Positions 52,019-61,466 of a stretch of 64,000 bases of DNA are shown piece by piece. A model generated the notes under the pieces. It saw nothing but the letters and a program-made list of their open reading frames with translations, was not told the DNA's origin and ran no database searches. Where the stretch lies: contig NZ_CM001368.1 in NCBI RefSeq assembly GCF_000177215.2, positions 558,001 through 622,000 of the forward strand. The letters run 5' to 3'. A program made the position numbers and the translations under genes. Position 1 is the first letter of the stretch, and every line of letters begins with the position of its first letter. The DNA is from Solidesulfovibrio carbinoliphilus subsp. oakridgensis. GTDB taxonomy: Bacteria > Desulfobacterota > Desulfovibrionia > Desulfovibrionales > Desulfovibrionaceae.

Positions 52019-53695
52019 CTAACCCGGGTACAGCGCCAATACCAGCACCTGGCCCGCGATGATGCGAAGGATCATGGTCAGCGGATAGACCGTGGCGTAG
52101 ACCGAGGCCGGGGCGTCGCTGCCAAGCATCTGCGTGGCAAAGGCCAGGGCGGGCGGATCGGTCATGCTGCCGGCCAGCAGGCCGCAGGTGGAGGCGTAGT
52201 TGCAGCCAAGGACGATACGGCCGAAAACGCCGGCGGCCAGAAGCGGCAGGAAGGTGATGGCGGCTCCGGCCAGAAGCCAGTTAAGGCCCTGCCCCGACAG
52301 CACGGCAGGCAGGAACCGGTCCCCGGCGGCCAGCCCGACGCAGGCGAGAAAAAGGCAGATGCCGACCTCGCGCAGGATGAGGTTGGCGCTTTCCGGCATA
52401 TACCAGACCAGCCCGCCGAAATGGTGCAGCCGCGACAGCACGATCGACACCAGAAGCGGCCCGCCGGCCACGCCGAGCTTGACCCCGGTCGGCAGCCCCG
52501 GCACCGGCACGGGCAGGCTGCCGAGAATGGCCCCGAGAACGATGCCCAGAAAAAGGGGCAACACGTGGGGATGGGCCAGATCCCGGGCCGAATTGCCGAC
52601 CAGCTTTTCCACCACGGCAAGCTGGGCCGGGACGCCGACGCAACGGAGCAAATCGCCGAAGTGGAGCGGAATATCGGGGCCGGGCGTGAATTCCGTTCCC
52701 GAGCGCCGGATGCGCGTCACCCGCACCTCGTGGGCCTGGAGCAGGCCGAGCTCGGGTACGGTCCTGCCGATGACGCCGGACCGGGTGACGTAGAGCCGGC
52801 GCACCTCCAGGGGACCGGGAAGGCTTGGCAGATCCGTGGCGCTCTTGCTGCCGATCCGTCGGCACAGCGCATCCAGGGCATCCTGCCGGCCCACGGCGTG
52901 GAGCAACATGCCCGGAGCGAGCAGGGTGTTGTCCGTGGCCGGCCGGGTCTCTCCTTGGACCATGATCCGTGAAACCACCACGCCGGCGTTCTTCATGCCG
53001 GGAATCCGGGCGATCGGCAGACCGAAGACGTCCGGGACCGTGACCTCGATGGTCATGGCGGCCAGGGGAGGGGCGTGGTGCGCCAGCTGTTCCTCGAACT
53101 GGCGCAGTTCCCGGGCCGGGTCGATGCGAAAAAGCGCGCGCAAAACCAGCATGACGAGGATGATGCCGAAAATGCCGAAGGGATAGGCCACGGCGTAGCC
53201 AAGGCCGGCCTGGGCCGTGGTTGTCTCGCCAAGGGCCGGGGCCGCTTCCTGGAAGGCCTGGGAGGCGGCGGCCAGGGAGGGCGTGTTGGTGGTCGCGCCG
53301 CTTAACAGCCCTACGGCCGTGGCCAGGGACAGGCCGCCCCACAGGTGGAAGGCGGCGGCCAGGCCGGCACCGGAGAGGACGATCAGGGCGGCCATGGCAT
53401 TGAGTCGCAGTCCCCGGCGGCGCAGGGAATCGACGAATCCCGGCCCGACCTGCATGCCGATGGTGTAAACGAAAAGGATCAGTCCGAACTCCCGGGCGAA
53501 GTCCAGGACGTGGCGCTCGACGGCAAGGCCCATATGGCCGGCGGCCAGGCCGCTGAAAAGCACGCCGCCAACGCCGAGCCGGATGCCGCCAATGCGGATA
53601 TGGCCGATGCCAAGGCCCACCGTGACGGTGAGCCCGAGAACCACGACGGCCTGGAGGGTGGAAGGGGAGAAAAAAAGCGGCGTCAGCCAGTTCAT
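52019..53695 (-). CDS. AAEx/YidE-type transporter with two TrkA-C domains
   Basis: The 558-residue product has the aspartate-alanine-exchanger layout: five or six N-terminal helices with GLILFVYTIGMQVGPGFVDSLRRRGL, GLLSGATTNTPSLAAA, two cytoplasmic TrkA-C (RCK_C) domains (about 205-375), then a second helical half with GLLAGSMTDPPALAFA. The repeated G-x-T-N/D-x-P motif is typical. Substrate in this organism is unknown. GGGAGG precedes the ATG. Confidence 0.9.
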   Translation of the reverse strand: MNWLTPLFFSPSTLQAVVVLGLTVTVGLGIGHIRIGGIRLGVGGVLFSGLAAGHMGLAVERHVLDFAREFGLILFVYTIGMQVGPGFVDSLRRRGLRLNAMAALIVLSGAGLAAAFHLWGGLSLATAVGLLSGATTNTPSLAAASQAFQEAAPALGETTTAQAGLGYAVAYPFGIFGIILVMLVLRALFRIDPARELRQFEEQLAHHAPPLAAMTIEVTVPDVFGLPIARIPGMKNAGVVVSRIMVQGETRPATDNTLLAPGMLLHAVGRQDALDALCRRIGSKSATDLPSLPGPLEVRRLYVTRSGVIGRTVPELGLLQAHEVRVTRIRRSGTEFTPGPDIPLHFGDLLRCVGVPAQLAVVEKLVGNSARDLAHPHVLPLFLGIVLGAILGSLPVPVPGLPTGVKLGVAGGPLLVSIVLSRLHHFGGLVWYMPESANLILREVGICLFLACVGLAAGDRFLPAVLSGQGLNWLLAGAAITFLPLLAAGVFGRIVLGCNYASTCGLLAGSMTDPPALAFATQMLGSDAPASVYATVYPLTMILRIIAGQVLVLALYPG

Positions 53696-54003
53696 GCCAA
53701 AAGCCTCCCTCGGCGGGGTGACGCGCACCGGCGCGTTGGTCCGGCCGGGCGGGGCCAAAGAGGCCGGTGACCCCGCCCAGGCCGGCCCTTTCCGGCGTCC
53801 ACGGGGCGGGTCCCGCGAACCGTGGCCGCCAAGCCGCGTTTTTGACCGGCCAAACTGTGCGGACAATGCCGTCCGGCGTCAAGACCGGGGTCCCGGCGGC
53901 CTTTCCGGGGCAGCCGCCTCTTGCCATTGCCGGCCGCGTCACCATACTGTCACCACGGCCCGGGCATTTTTTCCATGTCCGCCCGGGCCGCCAAGGAGAT
54001 CCC
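53696..54003. other. Divergent intergenic region before fdhE
   Basis: No gene is seen. A weak promoter candidate for fdhE is TTGCCA (53921-53926), 18 nt, TACTGT (53945-53950). AAGGAG precedes the fdhE ATG. Confidence 0.4.
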
Positions 54004-54888
54004 ATGCCCTTTGACGCCCCGAAGGCCAGCCGCCTTCTGGAGAAAAAGCTCGCCGCCATGTCCGGCCGGCCGGTCCTGCCGGCCGCCATGCTCCGCCTCG
54101 TCGCCGACACCTCCCGGGCCCAGCTCGCGGCCCGGGCCGGGGAAACGCCCGATATCACCGCCGACATGGTCGCGGACATCGAGCGGGTCCTGCGCGGCGC
54201 GCCCTTGCTCTCCCGGGAAGCCTTTCCCGTGGACGCGGCCCGGGCCGAGGCCCTTTTCGCCGCCCTCTCCCGGCTGGTCAGGGCCAGCGAGCCCCACCTG
54301 GCCGAAGCCATGGCCGTCATCGACGCGGCCCTGGCCGCCGGGGAGCCGGACGTGCGCACCGCCTTTTCCCGCCACCTGGCCGGGGACGACGCCTTTTTCG
54401 CCGCCTTTGGCCAAGCGACGCCCCAGGCCCCGCGCCTGCTCGGCTTCCTGGTTCAGGCGGCGCTGACCCCGCAGCTTTCGGCCATTGCCGAGGCCGCCTA
54501 CGCCCACCTTCCAAAGGACCGGGTCTGGAATTTCGGCCAGTGTCCGGTCTGCGCCAGTCCGCCCTACATGGCCCGCCTCGTCGACAAGGTCGGGGCCAGG
54601 CACCTTTCCTGTTCCTTCTGCCAGCTCGAATACCGGGCCAAGCGGCTCATGTGCCCCTATTGCGGCGAAGAGGACCACACGAAGCTTGAGGTCTTCACCG
54701 CTCCGGACGAGCCGGGCTATGCCGTGCACGTCTGCCTGCGTTGCAAAAGCTACATCAAGACCGTCGATTTCCGGGAACTCGACCGGCCGAGCCTGCCGGC
54801 CCTCGACGACCTCGAATCCCTGACCCTGGATCTGGCGGCCAAGGGGCAGGGGTATGGCCGGCCGGTGCTTTCGGCCTGGGGATTTTGA
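54004..54888 (+). CDS. fdhE: Formate dehydrogenase accessory protein FdhE
   Basis: FdhE is a rubredoxin-like iron protein needed to assemble active formate dehydrogenase. The 294-residue product has a helical N-terminal part and four CxxC pairs (CPVCASPP, CSFCQLEYR, CPYCGEED, CLRCKSYIK) in the normal C-terminal order, ending near RDELESLTLD-type residues of the family. It opens a five-gene run that ends in fdhAB. AAGGAG lies 6 nt before the ATG. Confidence 0.94.
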   Translation: MPFDAPKASRLLEKKLAAMSGRPVLPAAMLRLVADTSRAQLAARAGETPDITADMVADIERVLRGAPLLSREAFPVDAARAEALFAALSRLVRASEPHLAEAMAVIDAALAAGEPDVRTAFSRHLAGDDAFFAAFGQATPQAPRLLGFLVQAALTPQLSAIAEAAYAHLPKDRVWNFGQCPVCASPPYMARLVDKVGARHLSCSFCQLEYRAKRLMCPYCGEEDHTKLEVFTAPDEPGYAVHVCLRCKSYIKTVDFRELDRPSLPALDDLESLTLDLAAKGQGYGRPVLSAWGF

Positions 54889-54889
54889 C

Positions 54890-55612
54890 ATGGACGCGCC
54901 GCTGCTCCGGCCTCTGCTGCGGAAGATTCCCTGCCGCCGCTTCAAGGATGGCCGGTTTGCCGACATCGGCGACGACGTGGCCACCGAGATCCGGGTCCGG
55001 TTGCGGGTGGCCGGGATCGGGGAAAAAGAGCTTCTCGCCGCACCGTTTGACGCCACGCCGCTGGTCCTCGGCCACGCCCTGCTCGAAATGCTGGGGGATG
55101 GCCGGGTGCCGGCCGTTGCCCGGGCCAACGGCTTCTCCTTCGATCTGGACGTTTTTCCGGACAAGCGGGGCGAGGCCAATCCGGCCCTGCCGCGTCCCGT
55201 GTCCGCCGCCGCGCTTCTTGGCCTCGTCACCCGGTTCATCGCCGCGCCGGGCCTGTGGGACGGGACCGGCTGCTTTCACCGGGCGGCGCTCTACGACGGG
55301 TGGACCGACACGTTTGTGGCCACGGCCGAGGACATCGGCCGCCACAACTGCCTGGACAGGCTGGCCGGCCAGGGCCTTCTCCAGGCGTTTCTCCCGCCGG
55401 AGCTTATCCTTTTCCTGTCGTGCCGGGTGACGGCGTCCATGATGGAGAAGGCCCTTCGGGCCGGCATCCGCATGGTGGTCAGCCGCTCGGCCGTGACCGG
55501 CGCGGCCTATGACGCGGCCGTGGCCGCGGGCGTGACCCTGGTCGGCTTCGCCCGGGACGCGGAGGCCCGGTTCACGGTCTTTACCGATACTGCCGGCAGG
55601 GTCACCGCGTGA
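54890..55612 (+). CDS. fdhD: FdhD-family accessory protein lacking the usual CxxC motif
   Basis: FdhD passes sulfur from IscS to the molybdenum or tungsten cofactor of formate dehydrogenase. The 240-residue product has the FdhD core: LGHALLEMLGDG, TGCFHRAALYD, EDIGRHNCLDRLAG, LSCRVTASMMEKALRAGI and VVSRSAVTG. The region around residues 85-100 that normally carries the catalytic CxxC (RGCGMCG in E. coli) reads PDKRGEANPALP, without cysteine. The ATG follows the fdhE stop by 1 nt. Confidence 0.88.
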   Translation: MDAPLLRPLLRKIPCRRFKDGRFADIGDDVATEIRVRLRVAGIGEKELLAAPFDATPLVLGHALLEMLGDGRVPAVARANGFSFDLDVFPDKRGEANPALPRPVSAAALLGLVTRFIAAPGLWDGTGCFHRAALYDGWTDTFVATAEDIGRHNCLDRLAGQGLLQAFLPPELILFLSCRVTASMMEKALRAGIRMVVSRSAVTGAAYDAAVAAGVTLVGFARDAEARFTVFTDTAGRVTA

Positions 55613-56220
55613 GCGCGAGCCTGCAAACGCCTCTTGGCGTGATCCTGGCCGGCGGCAAGTCCAGCCGCATGGGCCGGGACAAGGCCTGGCTCACGTTTTT
55701 CGGGCAGCCCATGCTGTGCCGGGTGGCCGATGTCCTGGGAGAGGTGACCGGGGAACTGTTCGTCTCCGGCCGCGATCCAGCGGTTTTTGGCTTGAACGTT
55801 CCCTGGCTGCCGGACGAGACCCCGGATCTCGGGCCGGCCGGCGGCGTGTTGACCGTGTTGGAAGCGGTGGGGCGGCCCTGCCTGGTCGTGTCCTGCGACC
55901 TGCCGTTTCTGGACGAGGCCACGCTCACGCGCCTGGTGGACGCCTGGCGGGCCCGGCCGGCCACGGCCCTTATGACCACCTTCCGCATCGTCGAGACCGG
56001 GTTCATCGAATCCCTGGTCGCGATCTACGACCCGGCAAGCGCGCCGCTTCTGCGGCGGCGCCTGCGGGAAGGGGAGCGGCGGCTTTCCGCCATCTTTACC
56101 GAAGACCTGCGCTGGCACATCGAGTACTCCAAGGCCGATCCGGCTGCGGCGCGGGCGTTTTTCAACGTCAATTCGCCGCCGGACCTGACCCGGGCCCGTG
56201 GCATGGAGGCCCGAATATGA
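55609..56220 (+). CDS. mobA: Molybdenum cofactor guanylyltransferase
   Basis: MobA adds GMP to molybdopterin to give the MGD cofactor of formate dehydrogenases. The 203-residue product starts with the nucleotide-binding VILAGGKSSRMGRDKAWL and has GPAGGVLTVLEA and the metal Asp in VVSCDLPFLDEA. The GTG start overlaps the fdhD stop (GTGA) and its own stop overlaps moaA, so the run is tightly coupled. Confidence 0.92.
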   Translation: MSASLQTPLGVILAGGKSSRMGRDKAWLTFFGQPMLCRVADVLGEVTGELFVSGRDPAVFGLNVPWLPDETPDLGPAGGVLTVLEAVGRPCLVVSCDLPFLDEATLTRLVDAWRARPATALMTTFRIVETGFIESLVAIYDPASAPLLRRRLREGERRLSAIFTEDLRWHIEYSKADPAAARAFFNVNSPPDLTRARGMEARI

Positions 56221-57221
56221 CTGTGGCAAAAGAAGCCCTTCGCGACGGCCGAGGCCGGGAAGTCAGCTACCTGCGCCTGTCGGTCACCGACCGCTGCAAC
56301 CTTTCCTGCCTGTACTGCCGGCCCAAGGACCGGATCTCGTTTATCCCCCACAACGACATCCTGCGCTACGAGGAGCTGCTCGACCTGGTGTCGCTCGGCC
56401 GGGAAATGGGCATCAGCAAGGTCCGCCTGACCGGTGGGGAGCCCTTTGCCCGCAAGGACGTCATGGTGCTGGTGGAGTCGATCCGCCGCCGGTTTCCGGA
56501 AATGGACCTGCGCCTGACCACCAACGCCACCCTTCTCGCCGGCAAGCCCGCCCTCCTGGCCGAGCTCGGCGTGACCGCGGTCAATATTTCCTGCGACACC
56601 CTGGACCGGGAGAAATACGCCCGCATCACGGGCTGCGACCGCCTGGACCTCGTACGCCGGGCCATTGACGAGAGCCTTGCGGCCGGGCTTCGGGTCAAGA
56701 TCAACGCGGTCGCCCTGCGCGGCGTCAACACCGACGAAATTCCCGCCTTTGTCCGACTCGCCACGGACGCTCCCCTGGACGTCCGGTTCATCGAGTTCAT
56801 GCCCGTTGGCGACGGCAACCTGTGGAAGCCGGAAAACTACATCGCCGCCAAGGACGTCCTGTCCCTGGCCGTGCGGGCGGCCGAGCTTGTGCCCGAGGAA
56901 AACGGCCACATCGCGGGGGGGCCGGCCAGGATGTACCGCATCGCCGGGGGCCTTGGCCGCTTCGGCGTCATCTCCCCCTTGAGCGAACACTTCTGCGATG
57001 CCTGCAACCGGCTGCGTATCACCTCGGACGGGAAGCTGCGCACCTGCCTTTTTTCCGACCGGGAATACCGGCTGCGGCCGCTCCTTCGCAATCCGAAACT
57101 CGGCCTGCGCAAGGTCCGGGAGGTCATCGCCCTGGCCCTTCGCACCAAGCCCCTCGGCTACGAGGTCCTAAACCCCGGCGCGGTTCCCGAAGCCAGGAAC
57201 ATGTCGGCCATCGGCGGCTGA
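56217..57221 (+). CDS. moaA: GTP 3',8-cyclase MoaA
   Basis: MoaA is the radical-SAM enzyme that starts molybdopterin synthesis from GTP. The 334-residue product has the SAM cluster motif DRCNLSCLYC, the GGEPFARKD motif, the second cluster FCDACNRLR plus LRTCLF, and the functional C-terminal GG (AIGG). Overlap of 4 nt with mobA. Present as a single gene in this fdh maturation run. Confidence 0.95.
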   Translation: MTVAKEALRDGRGREVSYLRLSVTDRCNLSCLYCRPKDRISFIPHNDILRYEELLDLVSLGREMGISKVRLTGGEPFARKDVMVLVESIRRRFPEMDLRLTTNATLLAGKPALLAELGVTAVNISCDTLDREKYARITGCDRLDLVRRAIDESLAAGLRVKINAVALRGVNTDEIPAFVRLATDAPLDVRFIEFMPVGDGNLWKPENYIAAKDVLSLAVRAAELVPEENGHIAGGPARMYRIAGGLGRFGVISPLSEHFCDACNRLRITSDGKLRTCLFSDREYRLRPLLRNPKLGLRKVREVIALALRTKPLGYEVLNPGAVPEARNMSAIGG

Positions 57222-57237
57222 GGCGGCCGCAACGGCC

Positions 57238-58098
57238 ATGACCCTGGACCTGGAGCGGCATGCCAAAAGCGACGAAAGCGCCCGCCGTCTCATCGAACGG
57301 TTCTGCTGGCCGGCCGGCCGGCCCCGGTGTCCGCGTTGCGCCCATGCAAAGGCGTATGTGCTGGCCCAGGGGCGGCTGCGCTGCGCCGGCTGCCGCTACA
57401 CCTACCACGCCCTGACCGGCCGGTTCGCCGGTCTGGCCGGGCTGTCCCCACGCCAGTGGCTGCGGCTCCTCACCCTTTTCGCGGCCAAGGAGACGGCCCA
57501 CGCCATGGCTGCGGCCCTGGCCGTGGCCTACAATACCGCCTACAAGGCCGCCACCGTCACCCGGCTGGCCATCCTGGCCGACAGTCTCGACGGCCTGGCC
57601 GTCCTTGGCGGCCCGCTCGGCCGGGAGCTCGGCTTCGCCGGCGGCGTCCTGCGTCCCAAACCCGCCGACGCGCCCCTGGCCGCGGTTCCGGTCTTCGGCA
57701 TCCTGGAGCGCGAAGGGACGGTCTTCGTCGACTACCTGCCCGACATGACGCCAGGCGACCTGCTCCATTTCAATCTCCGTTTTTCGCTGCCCCTGTCGCG
57801 GCTCGGGGCCATCGTCTATTCCGACCGCTACCAGCGCTACCAGACCCTCGTGACCTGCGGTTCGGACCTGCTTGCCCGGCGGATCGTGGAGGTGGCGGGC
57901 CGGGTGCCGGCCGTGGAACCGCGCCGGGAGGGGTTCTGGCCGTACGCCCGAGAGCGCCTGGTCCGGTTCCATGGGGTGACGGCCCGCAAATTCCCGCTCT
58001 ATCTCAAGGAGCTGGAATTCCGCTACAATCACCGTGAGGATGATATCCTGCCTATTTTGCTTGAAAAAGTTTGCGCGGTTGTGCCAGATCTTGACTAA
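57238..58098 (+). CDS. IS1595/ISXO2-like transposase-derived protein, probably domesticated
   Basis: The 286-residue product has a zinc ribbon CPRCAHAKAYVLAQGRLRCAGC and then a DDE_Tnp_IS1595-type region. The second Asp block IVYSDRYQRYQTL and the third block REGFWPYARERLVRFHGVTARKF followed by ELEFRYNHREDDILP are recognisable, but the first block normally holding the catalytic Asp is altered (DSLDGLAVLGG). No terminal inverted repeats or target duplication are seen. It sits 16 nt after moaA in the fdh run with normal GC content, so a regulatory or other host role is inferred. Confidence 0.7.
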   Translation: MTLDLERHAKSDESARRLIERFCWPAGRPRCPRCAHAKAYVLAQGRLRCAGCRYTYHALTGRFAGLAGLSPRQWLRLLTLFAAKETAHAMAAALAVAYNTAYKAATVTRLAILADSLDGLAVLGGPLGRELGFAGGVLRPKPADAPLAAVPVFGILEREGTVFVDYLPDMTPGDLLHFNLRFSLPLSRLGAIVYSDRYQRYQTLVTCGSDLLARRIVEVAGRVPAVEPRREGFWPYARERLVRFHGVTARKFPLYLKELEFRYNHREDDILPILLEKVCAVVPDLD

Positions 58099-58163
58099 TT
58101 GATTTTTCTTTGACCCCTTGGCACCCGTTTTTTAGATAAAAGGTGACTCTGTGCTTCGAAGTC

Positions 58164-58197
58164 TATGTTATTTTTAACTTATGTTAAAAATAACATA
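58164..58197. promoter_or_regulatory. Double palindromic operator upstream of fdhA
   Basis: TATGTTATTTTTAAC (58164-58178) and GTTAAAAATAACATA (58183-58197) are perfect 15-bp inverted repeats. Each half contains its own palindrome GTTA-N4-TAAC (58167-58178 and 58183-58194), spaced 16 bp centre to centre. It is an AT-rich island in GC-rich DNA, 75 bp before the fdhA ATG, as expected for a metal- or oxyanion-responsive regulator (ModE- or TunR-like); the regulator is not identified. Confidence 0.7.
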
Positions 58198-58271
58198 AGA
58201 ACATACGGTCGAACCCGATACCCCGCCGGGGACCGGGAAAGCAGCAACGCCAAGCGGCAAGGAGACGGATC

Positions 58272-61200
58272 ATGGAATGGAACCGGCGTGAGTTCCTCAA
58301 AATCGCGGGCGCCTCGACGGCCGTGGCCGCTTTCGGCGGCCTCGGCTTCGACCTGCGCCAGGCAAAGGCCCAGGCCCAGGCCCAGGCGCCGAAACTGAAA
58401 TTCACCAAGCAGACCACGTCGGTGTGCTGTTACTGCTCGGTCGGATGCGGGCTCATTGCCAGCACCGACAAGGATGGGCAGGGCAGGGTGGTCAACATCG
58501 AGGGCGATCCCGACCATCCGATCAGCGAAGGGTCGCTTTGCCCCAAGGGCGCGTCCCACTACCAGCTCGGCACCAATGACCGCCGCATCACCAAGGTCCT
58601 GTACCGGGCCCCCTACAGCGAGAACTGGGAGGAAAAGAGCTGGGATTTCGCTCTCGACCGCATCGCGCGCCGCGTCAAGGAAACCCGGGACGCGGGCTTT
58701 GTCACCAAGGATTCCAAGGGCCGCACCGTCAACCGGTGCGAGAACCTGGCCTCGGTCGGCTCGGCTGCCCTGGACAACGAGGAGTGCTGGATCTACCAGG
58801 CCATGCTCCGGGCCATGGGGCTTACCTACATCGAGCACCAGGCCCGTATCTGACACAGCGCCACTGTAGCGGCTCTGGCAGAGTCGTTCGGACGCGGCGC
58901 GATGACGAACCACTGGATCGACATCGCGAATTCGGATTGCATTTTGATCATGGGCAGCAATGCCGCCGAGAACCATCCCATCTCGTTCAAATGGGCCCTT
59001 CGGGCCAAGGACAAGGGCGGGAAGATCATCCACGTCGACCCGCGCTACACGCGCACCTCGGCCCATGCCGACGTGTTCGCCCGGCTGCGGTCCGGCTCGG
59101 ACATCGCCTTTTTGGGCGGCATGATCCGCTATATCCTGGCCAACAATCTCTATTTCAGGGATTACGTCGCCAACTACACCAACGCCTCGTTCATCCTCGG
59201 CGACAAGTATGCCTTCAAGGAAGGTTTTTTCTCCGGATTTGACGCGGAGAAGCAGATCTACGACAAAAGTGCCTGGAACTTCGCCAAGGACAGTGCCGGC
59301 CGCATCAAGAAGGATCTGACCCTCAAGGACCCCCGGTGCGTGTTCCAGCTCTTGCGCCAGCACTATGAGCGCTACGACATGAAGACGGTGTCGGACATCA
59401 CCGGCACGCCGGTGGCCGACCTGCAGACCGTCTACCAGACCTACGCCGCCACGGGCAAACCCGAGAAATCCGGCACCATGCTCTACGCCATGGGCCAGAC
59501 CCAGCACACGGTCGGCGTGCAGAACATCCGGGCCATGTCCATCGTCCAGCTCCTTTTGGGCAACATGGGCGTGGCCGGCGGCGGCATCAACGCCCTGCGC
59601 GGCGAAGCCAACGTCCAGGGTTCCACGGACCAGGGCCTGCTCTACCACATCCTGCCCGGGTATCTTCCGACGCCGGTGGCGAGCTTCACCACCCTCAAGG
59701 AATACGTGGAAAAAACCACGCCCGTGACCAAGGAGCCCCAAAGCATCAACTGGTGGGGCAACCGGCCCAAATACATGGCCAGCTTCATCAAGTCCCTCTA
59801 TCCCGAGCAGGATCTGGAAACGGGCTACGCCTACCTGCCCAAGCTCGAGCCGGGCAAGGATTATTCCTGGCTGTCCATGTTCGACGTCATGCACAAGGGT
59901 GCCTTCAAGGGCTTCTTCGCCTGGGGCCAGAACCCGGCCGCCAGCACGGCCAATGCCAACAAGACCCGCGAGGCCATGACCAAGCTCGACTGGATGGTCA
60001 CGGTCAACATGTTCGAGACCGAGACCGGCTCCTTCTGGAAAGGGCCCGGCCTTGACCCCAAAAAGGTCAAGACCGAGGTCTTTTTCCTGCCGTGCGCCGT
60101 GTCCTTTGAGAAGGAAGGCTCGATTTCGAACTCCGGCCGCTGGATGCAGTGGCGCTACGCCGCCCAGAAGCCGACCGGGGACAGCAAGCCCGACGGCGAC
60201 ATGATCTATGAACTGTTCGAAAAGATTCGTGAACTCTACGCCAAAGAGGGTGGGGCCTTCCCCGATCCCATCAAAAACCTCAACTGGGACGTGGCCACCA
60301 ACCACGTCTTTGACCCCCACAAGGTGGCCAAGCGGATAAACGGCTTCTTCCTCCAGGATAAGACCCTCAAGGTCGGCGACGAGGAGAAGACGTTTAGGGC
60401 CGGCGACCCGGTGCCGGGCTTTGCCCTGCTCCAGACCGACGGGTCCACCAGTTCCGGGACCTGGGTCTACTGCGGGTCCTATACCGACAAGAACATGGCC
60501 GCCCGGCGCGACAAGACCCAGACCCCGATGCAGGCCAACATCGGCCTCTATCCGGGCTGGTCCTGGGCCTGGCCGGTCAACCGCCGCATCCTCTACAACC
60601 GGGCTTCGGTCGATCCCCAGGGCAAGCCGTACCAGCCGCAAAAGGCCGTCATCGAATGGAAGGACGGCAAGTGGGTGGGCGACGTGCCGGACGGCCCCTG
60701 GCCGCCCATGGCCGATGTGGAGAAGGGCAAGTATCCCTTTATCATGACCACCGACGGCATGGGCCAGATCTTCGGCCCGGGTCGAAACGACGGCCCCCTG
60801 CCGGAATACTACGAGCCGCTCGAGTGCCCGATCGGGGCCCACCCGTTCTCCAAGCAGCTCAACAACCCCACGGCCCTGACCTTTACCGGTCCGACCGAGG
60901 TGCACGCCGTCTGCGATCCGCGCTACCCGTTCGTGTGTTCCACCTACAGGGTGACCGAGCACTGGCAGACGGGCGTCATGACCCGCAATTCCCCCTGGCT
61001 CCTCGAGGCCGAACCGCAGATGTTCTGCGAGATGAGCCAGGAGCTCGCGGCCATGCGCGGCATCAAAAACGGCGACAAGGTCATCATGGAAAGCACCCGC
61101 GGGTCGCTTTGGGCCAAGGCCATCGTCACCGAGCGGATCAAGCCCTTCACCGTGCTCGGCCAGACCGTCCACCAGGTGGGCATCCCCTGGCACTACGGCT

Positions 61201-61316
61201 GGACCTGGCCGAAAAACGGCGGCGATTCGGCCAACATCCTGTGCCCGTCGGTCGGCGATCCCAACACGGGCATCCCCGAGACCAAGGCCTTCATGGTCAA
61301 CGTGAAAAAGGCCTAG
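58272..61316 (+). CDS. fdhA: Selenocysteine-containing formate dehydrogenase catalytic subunit
   Basis: The 1014-residue product oxidises formate (or reduces CO2) in the periplasm using a Mo/W-bis-MGD centre. A Tat signal RREFLK heads it (NRREFLKIAGASTAVAAFG), then the [4Fe-4S] site CCYCSVGC with SLCPKG. Codon 194 is TGA (58851-58853) in ARI-U-HSATVAALAESFGRGAMTNHW, the active-site Sec context of formate dehydrogenases. Length fits Desulfovibrio FdhA. Ribosome site GGAG. fdhB follows after 150 bp. A frame that simply stopped at the TGA would lose the whole catalytic domain. Confidence 0.96.
58851..58885 (+). promoter_or_regulatory. SECIS region of fdhA
   Basis: After the Sec TGA, GCCA (58860-58863) and TGGC (58876-58879) can pair around a loop containing CGGCTC, with CTG/CAG as an alternative closing stem. 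The exact fold needs RNA modelling; Sec decoding is certain from the protein context. Confidence 0.5.
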
Positions 61317-61336
61317 CCAACGGCCACGCGAGCCGT

Positions 61337-61364
61337 GCGCCGGGCCCCGAAACGGGCCCGGCGC
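61337..61364 (+). other. Intercistronic hairpin between fdhA and fdhB
   Basis: GCGCCGGGCCC (61337-61347) and GGGCCCGGCGC (61354-61364) form a perfect 11-bp stem with a 6-nt loop. No T tract, so it probably affects mRNA stability or relative expression rather than ending transcription. Confidence 0.65.
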
Positions 61365-61466
61365 GCGGATCCGCACGAAGCGATGGCCGGGACAGGCCCC
61401 CTGTTCCGGCCCCGTTTCCGGAAGTCGCCCCGACTTTTGGAAGCAGTCACCAGGAGAAATGCCGCC

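Noticed and set aside
57238-58098. A complete active insertion sequence
   Set aside because: No terminal inverted repeats or flanking direct repeats are visible and the first catalytic block is altered.
58110-58138. Sigma-54 promoter at TTGGCACCCG before fdhA
   Set aside because: The GG is present but 10 nt later there is TT, not GC. A weak sigma-70 site (TTGACC-17-TAGATA) is also only 3/6 at -10.
58851-58853. fdhA as a pseudogene split by a nonsense codon
   Set aside because: The residues on both sides match the formate dehydrogenase Sec site, and the rest of the frame is intact.
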